Below are positions 1 to 7,981 of a stretch of 32,058 nt of DNA, one piece after another (the stretch's first letter is position 1; every line of letters begins with the position of its first letter). The position numbers were made by a program, and so were the translations under genes. This stretch comes from Planctomycetota bacterium (lineage in GTDB: Bacteria; Planctomycetota; UBA1135; UBA2386). The stretch covers positions 1-32,058 of the forward strand of contig JAEUHP010000178.1 in the NCBI GenBank assembly GCA_016795295.1. Direction: 5' to 3'. Under the pieces are notes generated by a model. The model saw only the letters and a program-made list of their open reading frames with translations, did no database searches and was not told the origin of the DNA.

Positions 1-106
1 GTGGTTTGGTGTTTGTGGCGGTGTTTGGTTTGGCGCTTCGGGTTTTGGCCATTTTGGGGGGTTTTGTGGTTGGGGGTGGGGGGGTAGCATGGTATTTTGG
101 GGTGGG
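1..106. other. G/T-rich low-complexity tract with clustered G-runs
   Basis: The first ~106 bases are almost free of A and C on the + strand and carry G-runs at 56-61, 72-76, 78-84 and 99-102, separated by short T-rich spacers. This is the layout of a potential G-quadruplex. It lies downstream of the leftward GDSL hydrolase gene, so in that transcript it would read as a C/A-rich tail. The bases from 107 to 218 hold nothing recognisable beyond a short direct repeat (GGAAGCGCCGCA, near 117 and 152). No gene is supported in 1-218. Confidence 0.45.
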
Positions 107-218
107 CGTGGCGTCGGGAAGCGCCGCACGTCCGAACCAGGGTGTCGCCCCCGGAAGCGCCGCATACGGGCCTGCGCACGCCGCGTTGCGTGGGTGGACG
201 CCTAGGACGCGGTGGTCG

Positions 219-995
219 CTACCGAACGGTGGCGCGCCCTTCCACCACATCGCGCCACGTCTGCGCCATCAGCGCCGCACCCGCTGCCGATGGATGCACC
301 CCATCTCCTGCCCAATGCGCCGGCGGCGCATAGGCGAGTGCCGCATCGAACATGGCCTGGAACGGCACCCAGCGAGCGCCGTGCCGATCGGCCACGCGCC
401 GCGCTGCGGCCCGGTAGTGGTCGAACTCCGGAAACCACGTGTCCTTCACCGCGCCGCAGCGCAGCACGAACGGTTCGCACACCACGATCTGCACCGACGG
501 CAACGCCTGCCGCGTGCGGGCGAGCAAGGCGTCGTAGTCACGTTCGTAGATCGCCACCGTGCCCTGGTACTCGCCGTTCTTCGCGTGCCAGAGGTCGTTG
601 ACGCCGATCAGGATGCTGAGCACGTCGGGCACCAGCGCGAGGCAGTCCGCCTGCCAGCGTTCGGCGAGCTGGAACACCTTGTTCCCGCTCACGCCCCGGT
701 TCCACACGCGCAGGCCGGTCGTCGGCGCGGCCGTGAGCAGGCCCGCGGCGGCGAACCAGGCGTAGCCGTCGCCGAGTGCTGCTTGCGCATTGGGCTGGTC
801 GGCGTGGTTGCGATCGCGGCCGGCGTCGGTGATCGAGTCGCCCTGGAACAGCACCTTGCAATTCGGCGTGAGCAGCGAACTGCGGCGCTGCGGCGCTGCC
901 GCGGTGCTGGCGCAGCCGGCGGCGCCGATGCCGCCCGCAGCCGCGAGCGAGGCGCCGAGGAAGGATCGACGCGTGGACTGGATGTCGTGGCGCAT
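219..995 (-). CDS. Tat-exported SGNH/GDSL-family hydrolase
   Basis: Predicted extracytoplasmic esterase/lipase-type hydrolase. Residues are numbered from an upstream in-frame ATG at 1007. A twin-arginine motif (RRSFLG, 13-18) precedes an Ala/Gly-rich hydrophobic stretch and a Cys at 32, so it may be a Tat lipoprotein. SGNH blocks are clear: GDSIT at 56-60 (nucleophile Ser58), Gly108 in GVSGN, Asn137 in GVND, and the D-G-V-H pair (Asp235, His238) near the C terminus. I chose the second ATG (995) because the 1007 ATG sits inside a TATGCT -10-like hexamer, and because starting at MRHDIQSTRRSF gives a usual short Tat n-region. Length (~258 aa) suits the family. The substrate cannot be told; family members deacylate lipids, carbohydrates or acetylated polymers. 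Confidence 0.9.
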   Translation of the reverse strand: MRHDIQSTRRSFLGASLAAAGGIGAAGCASTAAAPQRRSSLLTPNCKVLFQGDSITDAGRDRNHADQPNAQAALGDGYAWFAAAGLLTAAPTTGLRVWNRGVSGNKVFQLAERWQADCLALVPDVLSILIGVNDLWHAKNGEYQGTVAIYERDYDALLARTRQALPSVQIVVCEPFVLRCGAVKDTWFPEFDHYRAAARRVADRHGARWVPFQAMFDAALAYAPPAHWAGDGVHPSAAGAALMAQTWRDVVEGRATVR

Positions 996-1002
996 GCGCC
1001 GA

Positions 1003-1008
1003 AGCATA
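1003..1008 (-). promoter_or_regulatory. -10-like hexamer TATGCT upstream of the GDSL gene
   Basis: Reading leftward, TATGCT is followed after seven bases by the ATG at 995. Initiation at the usual distance would therefore give a leaderless or nearly leaderless mRNA. The same octamer GGTATGCT occurs upstream of purA. No convincing -35 was seen, so this is a weak call. Confidence 0.25.
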
Positions 1009-1085
1009 CCGAGCCGCGCTCGCGAAACCGGTGGGTGGGTTGGTGCTCTGCCGTCGGAGTCGCGAACCGGCTCCGCAGTCCACGA

Positions 1086-1598
1086 CTACGTGCCGATCTG
1101 TGCGGACCCGCCGTCGCCGAACCCGATCCCCATCGTGAAGTGCCTCGAGATCCGGTACTCGATCGCCTGTGCGTGGAGGGTCGTGCCGATCAGCGCCGTG
1201 GCGTTGGGGATCGCCAACGACATCGTCACCAGCGCGGGCGGCATCAGATATGGTGTGTCCATCACGGCGTCTGCAGAGACCATCAGGTCACCGCAGGAAC
1301 TCGCCCCCATGAGCCCGATCGTCGCGGGTGTGATCGGCAGTGGCATGCCGAGCCAGCTGGTCCGCGACAGACCGAGCACGAGCGCCGTCATACCACCCCC
1401 TTCGTACGATCCGGGCCTGGCGCCGCCGGACATCATCTGCAGCTGCAGGGATCGACCGATCTGCGGCAAGTGGACCAGCGTGAGGGCTGGCCCGGCACCG
1501 ATGCAGTTGCCGGCGAACGGGGTGTAGGTCGCAGCCTGCGCCGCGAGCGGCGCGAGCAGCAACGGCAGGAGGAACGTACCGAGTTTGAGTGGGCACAT
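1086..1598 (-). CDS. Small secreted protein consisting of one planctomycete-type C-terminal module
   Basis: 170 aa. The N terminus is a classic signal peptide (hydrophobic LLPLLLAPLAAQA, cleavage after about residue 22). The mature part matches the C-terminal module of the LamG-type protein at 23046-24170. Both show a G-x-C near the module start, A-L-x-L-G followed by G-x-PLP, then G-x-x-x-C and S-x-D, then IP...(I/L)G and (H/Y)AQA. Here the module stands alone behind a signal peptide, whereas elsewhere it is a C-terminal appendage. I know no function for it; a beta-sandwich used for surface attachment or secretion is a guess. A small inverted repeat (GAGCG-TT-CGCTC, 1599-1610) touches the start codon. 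It lies among leftward genes with 78+ bp gaps on either side. Confidence 0.72.
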   Translation of the reverse strand: MCPLKLGTFLLPLLLAPLAAQAATYTPFAGNCIGAGPALTLVHLPQIGRSLQLQMMSGGARPGSYEGGGMTALVLGLSRTSWLGMPLPITPATIGLMGASSCGDLMVSADAVMDTPYLMPPALVTMSLAIPNATALIGTTLHAQAIEYRISRHFTMGIGFGDGGSAQIGT

Positions 1599-1888
1599 GA
1601 GCGTTCGCTCTCAAAGACCGTGCCGCGCGATGCAACGCACTGCGCACGCTCGAGCGCAGGTGCAATTGCTACCCGGTCGTAGCGACAGGACGTGTTCCAG
1701 GGCAACAGGAGCCGCTCGGGCAGCGAAGCCCGTGCAGTTGCGCCAATGCGCCTTTGCTGCAGCGCCTCGCTGTGGTCCTGAGCGTGATGACGAGGTCGTG
1801 GCGGCCGCCGGCGTCGACCTGCGGCGCCGGCTGGCCGAGCGGAGGGTCGTGAATGCTCTTCGAGACTTGGACGCGCGGTGGCGCAGGT

Positions 1889-3097
1889 TCAGCGCGCCAC
1901 GCGCCGCTCGATTGCCTTGCCGCCGATCTCCCCAGCGCTGTGCAGCACCACGGCGCCCGCTTCGTGCACGACCGCGAACGGCCCGTCCCCGAGTGGATCC
2001 GCCAGCGGCGCGCTGTCCTGGCCACGATGCAACGCCACCGCCATGCGCAGCAGTCGGACGTGTGCCAACGTGGTCCGCAGCGTCCGTTCGGCCGAGCCCA
2101 GGTTGGGTGCGACGGCCGCCGCGATCGGGTTGCCGCCTTCACTCAGCGCGCTGAGTTCGAGATCCATCCAGGCTTCGCGCTGCGGCCACGGCAGCTGCGG
2201 CGCGCCGTCGAGTCGGGCGCCGACCGTCGCGTAGCTCGTGAATGCATCGGCCGCCATCCAACGCGGCGAGAAGCCGTAACGCCACGAGCTTGCCCCGAGG
2301 GGCGGCCAGCTGGCGGCGTCCGTGGACTTCAGCCAGCGCGACAGGAAGCGCAGTTCGCCGGCCAGGTCGAGCCGTTCGGGCAACTGCGCATCGAGCCGTT
2401 CGAGGCCGAGCGCGAGCACGGCGAGTGCCGGTGCGTCGAGCTGCTGCAGCGCGTGGTCGGGCCATGCTTCATGGCAGGCGATGGACACCAGTGCGCTGCC
2501 GATCATGGCATGGATCAGCAGGCTGCTGCGCACCAGGTCGGCGCCGAAGGTCGCGGCGTCCAGGGTGTGTTCGACCGCCGGCTGAGGTTGTCCCGCAAGG
2601 CGACGTGCACGCGCCTCGAGCACGGCCATGTTGACGAGCCAGCGCGCCTGCAGCAGGTTGGCGAGACCGCTTGCGGGTGTCCCTTCCGGCAGTTCCTTCG
2701 GCGCCGCGTCGCGGCAATGCGCCGCCGCGCTGAGGGCCATCAAGGCGGGTTGCCAGCGCGCTTGGAGGGCCGCAGTGCCCTCGACCTTGGCATCGTCGTG
2801 ATGCGGGAGCGTGGCGACCCGTTCGTCCTGGCTTGCCATCAGCTCCTGGGCTTGCTCGAGCGCTTGCGCATATCCCGCAAATGCCGAGCCCGAGGTGCCC
2901 TTGCCCCACAGCGGCTCGCGGCGATGGTCGCGCGCGCGCCATGCCGATTCGAGCGTCGCCGCGCTCTGCTGCATCGCCTGCCAGCTCGTTTCGGTCTGGA
3001 AGCGCACAATGCCGGCGCCAGCGCCGAACGTCGCCGCAAGGCTGATGGCGGAAGTGAGCGCGATGCGACGGCGGCGAGCGGGATTTGGCGCAGACAT
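1889..3097 (-). CDS. Membrane-anchored hypothetical protein
   Basis: 402 aa, function not recognised. A basic N terminus (RRRR) is followed by one hydrophobic segment (about 12-30), suggesting a single N-terminal anchor with the rest outside the cytoplasm. The body is Ala/Leu-rich and mostly helical. Near the C terminus the sequence DPLGDGPF (367-374), followed by a short strand-like stretch (VVHEAG-AVVLHSAGE), resembles the DP-x-x-G-x-P-x tail found in many planctomycete hypotheticals with a pseudopilin-like end. That is a pattern impression, not an assignment. The start at 3097 puts the Arg-rich stretch and hydrophobic helix in the right order. It is divergent from the secreted protein at 3320, with 222 bp between them. 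The 290 bp downstream (1599-1888) hold no gene. Confidence 0.75.
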   Translation of the reverse strand: MSAPNPARRRRIALTSAISLAATFGAGAGIVRFQTETSWQAMQQSAATLESAWRARDHRREPLWGKGTSGSAFAGYAQALEQAQELMASQDERVATLPHHDDAKVEGTAALQARWQPALMALSAAAHCRDAAPKELPEGTPASGLANLLQARWLVNMAVLEARARRLAGQPQPAVEHTLDAATFGADLVRSSLLIHAMIGSALVSIACHEAWPDHALQQLDAPALAVLALGLERLDAQLPERLDLAGELRFLSRWLKSTDAASWPPLGASSWRYGFSPRWMAADAFTSYATVGARLDGAPQLPWPQREAWMDLELSALSEGGNPIAAAVAPNLGSAERTLRTTLAHVRLLRMAVALHRGQDSAPLADPLGDGPFAVVHEAGAVVLHSAGEIGGKAIERRVAR

Positions 3098-3319
3098 GCC
3101 GCCGCATCGACGTCATGGGCGGAGGGCTTGAGGTCGCCAGGGGCGACTTGTCCAGTTGTGGCGCAATCGCGGCGTGTTGCCGCGGCGATCGGTGGTCGGG
3201 CGATTGCGGGTTCTTGGTGCGCGCGCTCGGCCGGTTGGGCTGCGGCACTCCGTGAGCCGTCGGCGCAAGTCGGGAGTTTGTCTCCTCCTGCATCGTCCTA
3301 AGGGGCTGCGAGCGCTTGC

Positions 3320-4267
3320 ATGCCCTACGCCCAGCCCATTCGCCGCGCGGTAGCTCTGATCACGGCCTTGGTTGCGTTCGGCTTCCATGGCCGCGCGCAG
3401 CGAGCCGCGCCCGGGACCCTGCACGAACGCTACGAACAACGGCTCGCCCGCCGCGCCGAGGAGCGCCGCCGGCAGGTGCAGGCTGGGCTGGCCGAAGCCC
3501 GCGCTCTGGGCAAGCCCGTGCTGGTGCTGGTGGTGCCGGAGGCGACCTTCTTCGAGTTCGATCCCGACGTGGCCGCACGCAGCCGGATCCTCTCCGGGCT
3601 GTTGCTGACCCAGGACCGTGACCTGCGTGCTGCGCTTGCGCTGCTGCGTCCGATCGCCGCCAAGCTCAGTGAACTGCAGGCGATCCTCGGCATCGCGCCA
3701 CCGCCGGGTCTGCCGTGTGCCCTGCTTCTCGACCCACCTCCAGAGCCAGCGCTCGGGCGATCCGCCACCACTGCCGTCCACTGCACCCCGATCGCAGTCG
3801 ACGGTCGCAGCGCCGACTTCGTGGCCTCTGCCGCGGCAACCACCAAGGACGAACGCGAGCGGCAGTTGGAGTTCCTGCGGACCAAGGAGCGCGAGTTCCT
3901 GACGGCGCTGCCGCAGGCCATGGCCGCGCACGGCATTGATCGCGCTGCCCTGGCGCGCGCAGTCGAGAGCCGGCTGTCTGCGGGCGAGCAGCGCGCGATC
4001 CGCAACTGGCTCGACGGCGGTGCACAGCCGGAACCGGCTCTGCTCGTGCGCGCGGCGCCGTGGGGCCTGCAGGCTGCGGAGGGGCTGCCCGCGCCGTCCG
4101 GCTTGGCGCTGCGCACGGCAGTGGCGACGGCGTTCGCCCAGTGGATTCTCGCCGCCGGCGTGCCGGGTGCCAGGTGGGCGGGGCCGGCCTACGGCGAGGC
4201 GTGCCTCCGTGAGCCCAACCTGCCCGCGTTGCCAGACCGCCATCTGAGCTTTCACGAAGCCCTGTAG
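3320..4267 (+). CDS. Secreted protein with thioredoxin-like opening, no CxxC
   Basis: 315 aa. A signal peptide covers about residues 1-26 (hydrophobic AVALITALVAFGF, then GRA-Q). A charged helical linker follows, then A-x-x-x-x-GKPVLVLVVPE (about 60-75), which resembles the first strand of thioredoxin-like proteins in which a secreted protein handles a short-lived active-site loop. The expected Cys-x-x-Cys is absent, so no redox role is supported. The rest is helical with a D-E-R-E-R-Q-L-E-F-L stretch in the middle. Upstream, TTGTCT (3278) and CCTAAGG (3297) are a possible but weak promoter. The gene converges on the serine hydrolase at 4362 with 94 bp between, where no terminator hairpin is obvious. 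Treat as a hypothetical secreted protein. Confidence 0.75.
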   Translation: MPYAQPIRRAVALITALVAFGFHGRAQRAAPGTLHERYEQRLARRAEERRRQVQAGLAEARALGKPVLVLVVPEATFFEFDPDVAARSRILSGLLLTQDRDLRAALALLRPIAAKLSELQAILGIAPPPGLPCALLLDPPPEPALGRSATTAVHCTPIAVDGRSADFVASAAATTKDERERQLEFLRTKEREFLTALPQAMAAHGIDRAALARAVESRLSAGEQRAIRNWLDGGAQPEPALLVRAAPWGLQAAEGLPAPSGLALRTAVATAFAQWILAAGVPGARWAGPAYGEACLREPNLPALPDRHLSFHEAL

Positions 4268-4361
4268 GGCGATCGCTGGCGCAGCTGGGTGGGCGACGCA
4301 GCGGGTGCGGTCTACTGTTCTGGCACCGCGAGCCGCGACCATCTGCCGAAGTGGCGGGAGG

Positions 4362-5603
4362 TCACAGACGCAAGACCATGGGCACGAAGTCGTGGAACGC
4401 GTGCTCCGGACCGGTCGAGCGTTCCGCCCGGATCAGCCGAACCGCCACGATGCCACGAGCCGGCAGGACCACGAGATGCTGGCCCAAGGAGCCACTGGCG
4501 TGGCAGCCGACGATCTGGCCGTGTCGTACCGCGTGGGTCGCCAGGTTGCGGTCGCGTGTTTGCGCCAACCACTCGCGGATCCGGGCCGGTTCGTCGTCGA
4601 GAGCTGCAGCCACCGCGGCGGCGTGCTCGGCAGGCTCGAGCTCACGATCCTGCAGGCGTGCCAACTTGGCCACCAGATCGGGATCCACACCTGCGGTCCG
4701 CCATGCGGTCAGTGTTTCGGCATCGATCACATGACGCGAGTAGGCAGGCACCATCCACCACAACTGTCCGTGCAGGGGGTTGGCTCGGCTGCCAGACGTC
4801 GTCGCTTCCACCAACCAATCCCGGTCCACCAACTGCCGGTCGCCAACCTTGCCACCATCGAGCACCAGTTGGCCGATCGCAAGCAAGTCGCGGCCGGTCA
4901 AGCGTGCGCCGGCCATCACCATGGGCTGGAAGCTGCTGTCGTGGCCCCACGATCGTGTGGTGATTCCGAGGGGGGCATACAGGCGTTCGAACACGTATTG
5001 ATCCAACGGCATGCCGGCGGCGACGGCGACGACCTGTGCCAGTACGGCGACCGCGCGGTTGTCGTAGAAGAACCGCTCTCCGGGCCGGGCGACCAGGCGG
5101 GCGAGCGACGCGTAGTGCACGTGGTCGGGGCTGGCATAGACATCCTCCGTTCCCGGCGCCGCCGCGAGTCCCGAGGTGTGTTGCAGGATGTGTCGCAGCG
5201 TGATCTTGGAGCGGTTGCCAACTTGCCAGCGCGGAAGGAAGTTCGCGACCTCGACTTCCACGGAGGCCAACAGCCCCTCCCGAATCAGGCTGCCGATGGC
5301 GAGCGCCGTGATGGACTTGGTGATCGACATCAGGGGCAGTGGCTCGGACAGTGCCGGGTCGCCGTCGTCGACCACGACGCGGCCGTGCTGGGCGACGATC
5401 AGCACATCGCTGGCCGCCTGCCGGGAACGCGCGCGCAGGGCATCCAGCGCGACGGGATTCAGGTCGTGTGGTGCTCCTGTGGCTGGCCGAGTGGGGGCGG
5501 TTGGGGAGTCGGGCGTGCATCCCGCGACCATGGCCGTGCAGACCCCGAGACCGCAGGTCAGGGCCTTCCCTGCCATCCTCGCGAATTGCCTACCGAAGAT
5601 CAT
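4362..5603 (-). CDS. Lipoprotein serine hydrolase, beta-lactamase class C / penicillin-binding-protein fold
   Basis: 413 aa. Residues 1-29 are a signal peptide ending in a lipobox-like AGC, so it is probably anchored to a membrane through Cys29. Family motifs are present: S-x-x-K as S93-I-T-K96 (nucleophile Ser93), Y-x-N as Y180-D-N182, and a C-terminal HASG segment (368-371) where class C and esterase relatives carry K-T-G or H-x-G. Between the third motif and the catalytic core lies an extra helical insert (about 290-360). Family members hydrolyse beta-lactams, D-amino-acid peptides or esters; nothing here identifies the substrate. The reading frame stays open 98 codons upstream, but that part is non-signal, Arg-rich and overlaps the divergent operon, so the start at 5603 is preferred. 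Confidence 0.87.
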   Translation of the reverse strand: MIFGRQFARMAGKALTCGLGVCTAMVAGCTPDSPTAPTRPATGAPHDLNPVALDALRARSRQAASDVLIVAQHGRVVVDDGDPALSEPLPLMSITKSITALAIGSLIREGLLASVEVEVANFLPRWQVGNRSKITLRHILQHTSGLAAAPGTEDVYASPDHVHYASLARLVARPGERFFYDNRAVAVLAQVVAVAAGMPLDQYVFERLYAPLGITTRSWGHDSSFQPMVMAGARLTGRDLLAIGQLVLDGGKVGDRQLVDRDWLVEATTSGSRANPLHGQLWWMVPAYSRHVIDAETLTAWRTAGVDPDLVAKLARLQDRELEPAEHAAAVAAALDDEPARIREWLAQTRDRNLATHAVRHGQIVGCHASGSLGQHLVVLPARGIVAVRLIRAERSTGPEHAFHDFVPMVLRL

Positions 5604-5632
5604 GGCGTGCAGCTCTTCGGAGGTTACTACGG

Positions 5633-5638
5633 TAGGCT
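5633..5638 (+). promoter_or_regulatory. -10-like TAGGCT upstream of the four-gene envelope operon
   Basis: GGTAGGCT lies 26 bases upstream of the ATG at 5665, inside the 61-bp divergent intergenic region. No clear -35 accompanies it. It belongs to a set of TANNCT hexamers upstream of several genes in this window. Confidence 0.25.
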
Positions 5639-5664
5639 GCTGCGACAAACCCGAGACCGCGACC

Positions 5665-7977
5665 ATGCACAACCCGCCGCCTGAGGATCGAGCCACACGT
5701 CGAGGATGGACCGGTGTCGGTGTGGTGCTCAGCGCTGGCGTCTTGGTCTGGTTTCTGAACGCATCGGTTGCCAAGCGCGTCCTGCCGAGCCGTCTGCGCG
5801 CACCGGTGGCAGGATCCTGGCCGACGCTCGGAGCCCAGGCGCCGGTCGATGAAGATCTGGCCGTCCTGACCAACCAACCCCGAGGTGCCGTGCGCATCTT
5901 GGGTACCCGTGCATGGCCCAGCCTGCGCTTGATGGCGGTCCTCGACTTCGATCAGCGGCCGCGACTCGTGGGGTTCGATCCCGGGTTCGTTGGTCCAGAC
6001 TTCGTCGAGTTCTACGGCATCGACGCGGGCCGCCGCTCCTGCTACCTGGTCAGCGAAGGCCACAGCAGTGCCTTGCGCGAGGTCGAGATCGTGGCGCACC
6101 AGATCACCACCCTGAACATGCCCGAACTGGTGCCGCAGACGACGCGGCGAGTCGTGCTGGAGGGGGTGCCGGCGGGCGAGGCGACCCTGCTGCTGGAATA
6201 CGAGTCTGCCGACTTGCTCCATCGGTGGCGCGGGGAGTCGATCGAGTTGACTTCACCTCTGACGCAGCCCAAGCAGATCACGGTCAGTCTCCCGGCTGGC
6301 GCCTCGGGCACCAGTACTGGGGGCAAACGCCGATTGGGTATGGTGTACATTCCCGAAGCGTCGAGTGGCGATTTGGTGGTGCGCCTTCGCGAGGGAGATC
6401 GCGAAGTCCGCTTGGCAGAGGCAGCCGAAGCCGGGGCCCCGGCCGAAGCCCAGTACGCCATCGCGCTGAGCGCTGGACTGCGGGTCACCGTCGAAGCTGC
6501 GCTGCCCACCGCGAAGAACCTGCTGGCGGTGCTGCGGCCTGACGAGTGGACAGTACCACCCAAGGTGCACACGTGGTTTGCGCAACCACTCGGACAGCCG
6601 GCGGCCATCGAGGGGGTCGGCGATGGAGAAGCGTGGGTCGGAGTTGGACTCGAACGGCTGGGCCGCTACGTCTTGTGGCGCCGGCAGGCGACCGGTGCTG
6701 GGGTGGTTGCCAGGGTTGCACCCGCGCAGTTGTCGTCGCCCCAACTCGCTGCTTTCCAGGACGAGAACGCGCGCTTGCCCCTGTGGATCCGTTCGATGGG
6801 CCGCGAAGACCTAGAGGCCCGCGGGTCGCGTGCCGAGCACGACTTCGGTCCCGGACAGGAGTGGGTGCACGAGCGAATTCCTGGCGGCAAGTGGAGCCGG
6901 TTGGCTGCTTGGGTGGATGGCGACGGTGGCCGGGACGAAGTCGGCGCCAAGTCGGTCGCCTTGCCATTGCCCGCCGCAGCGCGGCCCGGGGATGCACTGT
7001 CCCTCGTGGTACGGGTGCCTCACTGTCCACGCGGCCAAGGCGAGCGCTTTGTGCTCGAACACACGTGGGACGGCCTGCTGACATGGCCAGCCTTGCCGGA
7101 TGGTCTGGTCGACGGCTCTCTCCATCGGCGCGGGCAACGGATCGCGTCCCTGCACGGCGCCATCGCCGAGGGCACGTTTCTGGGCCGTGGATCCGCGTGG
7201 ACCGACAGCGACGAGGTCCGCGAGGACTGGCGGCGCATCGACCTGCGCGCCATCGACGGCGCTGGTCGGGGTGTGGCGGGCGTCGAGGTCTTTTCAGAGA
7301 AGGGCGGCGATCCGGTTGGCAAGACGGACTCCGACGGCAGGTTTCAGGTCGAACGCACGGTGCCAGCGCGGCGCCCAACCTTCCTCTCGATGCGCGGCCC
7401 CGGTTCCTTCACCACCAATGGCTACTGTGCGGGAGTTCAACTCGACATGCTGTTGGCGGACGAGGTCGGCGTGGCCGTGGACTGGCAGACACTGCAAGCC
7501 CTGCTCGGCGTCGAGCTCGACAGCCTCGGCGTCGACTCGGTGATGCTCGGCAGGCAACCCCGTGGTGAGACGGCACTGCTCGGCCGCGGCAACCGGGTCA
7601 CCATCGCGCCGAATGCGGTGGTCGAGTTCGCCGGCGGTCGTGATGGCAACGACGTCTGGGGCTGGTTCGGGGACGGCGCGCTGACCAGCGTGGCCCAGTC
7701 CCGTGCCGCGGGGGGGGCGCCTGCTGCGACCGCAGAGATCGTGCTCGTCAACTATGCGGCGGATCGCTCCGTGCACGTCTCCCTGCCGCGTACTGAGGTT
7801 CGTGTCGGGCTCGGCCAGGGGCGGCTGCAGCGAATGGTGGTGCATTCGCCGGCGCGGATCGCCTTGACCTCGGTCGTGGTCAGTGGGCGAGAGCGACAGG
7901 AGATCCTCGTCGACGAGGGCGTTGCCGCCGAATTGGCGGCAGGCGATGTGTTGGTCGTCACCTACCGGGGGCGGTGA
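5665..7977 (+). CDS. Membrane-anchored extracytoplasmic protein with a carboxypeptidase-regulatory-like domain; first gene of a four-gene operon
   Basis: 770 aa. After a short polar N terminus there is one transmembrane helix (about 16-33), and the remainder is predicted outside the cytoplasm. Most of it is beta-rich sequence I do not recognise. Around residues 523-585 a carboxypeptidase-regulatory-like (transthyretin/Cna-B-type) domain is visible: G-x-x-V-A-G-V-E-V-F, then K-T-D-S-D-G-R-F, then a closing strand. The C-terminal ~120 residues are again beta-rich. The start was placed at 5665 because the upstream extension of this frame lies antisense to the serine hydrolase and lacks a signal. 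The next gene starts 4 bp after the stop, so the two are almost certainly co-transcribed. The fourth gene of the operon has the same anchor-plus-regulatory-domain plan. Role unknown; a surface or assembly scaffold is likely. Confidence 0.78.
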   Translation: MHNPPPEDRATRRGWTGVGVVLSAGVLVWFLNASVAKRVLPSRLRAPVAGSWPTLGAQAPVDEDLAVLTNQPRGAVRILGTRAWPSLRLMAVLDFDQRPRLVGFDPGFVGPDFVEFYGIDAGRRSCYLVSEGHSSALREVEIVAHQITTLNMPELVPQTTRRVVLEGVPAGEATLLLEYESADLLHRWRGESIELTSPLTQPKQITVSLPAGASGTSTGGKRRLGMVYIPEASSGDLVVRLREGDREVRLAEAAEAGAPAEAQYAIALSAGLRVTVEAALPTAKNLLAVLRPDEWTVPPKVHTWFAQPLGQPAAIEGVGDGEAWVGVGLERLGRYVLWRRQATGAGVVARVAPAQLSSPQLAAFQDENARLPLWIRSMGREDLEARGSRAEHDFGPGQEWVHERIPGGKWSRLAAWVDGDGGRDEVGAKSVALPLPAAARPGDALSLVVRVPHCPRGQGERFVLEHTWDGLLTWPALPDGLVDGSLHRRGQRIASLHGAIAEGTFLGRGSAWTDSDEVREDWRRIDLRAIDGAGRGVAGVEVFSEKGGDPVGKTDSDGRFQVERTVPARRPTFLSMRGPGSFTTNGYCAGVQLDMLLADEVGVAVDWQTLQALLGVELDSLGVDSVMLGRQPRGETALLGRGNRVTIAPNAVVEFAGGRDGNDVWGWFGDGALTSVAQSRAAGGAPAATAEIVLVNYAADRSVHVSLPRTEVRVGLGQGRLQRMVVHSPARIALTSVVVSGRERQEILVDEGVAAELAAGDVLVVTYRGR

Positions 7978-7981
7978 GCGG

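Noticed and set aside
6..1682. 558-codon rightward open frame
   Set aside because: Antisense to the GDSL hydrolase and the small secreted protein, Arg/His-rich with no motif or signal; the leftward genes have clear motifs.
5604..5897. N-terminal extension of the serine hydrolase
   Set aside because: Would bury the lipoprotein signal and overlap the divergent operon; no ribosome binding site or motif.
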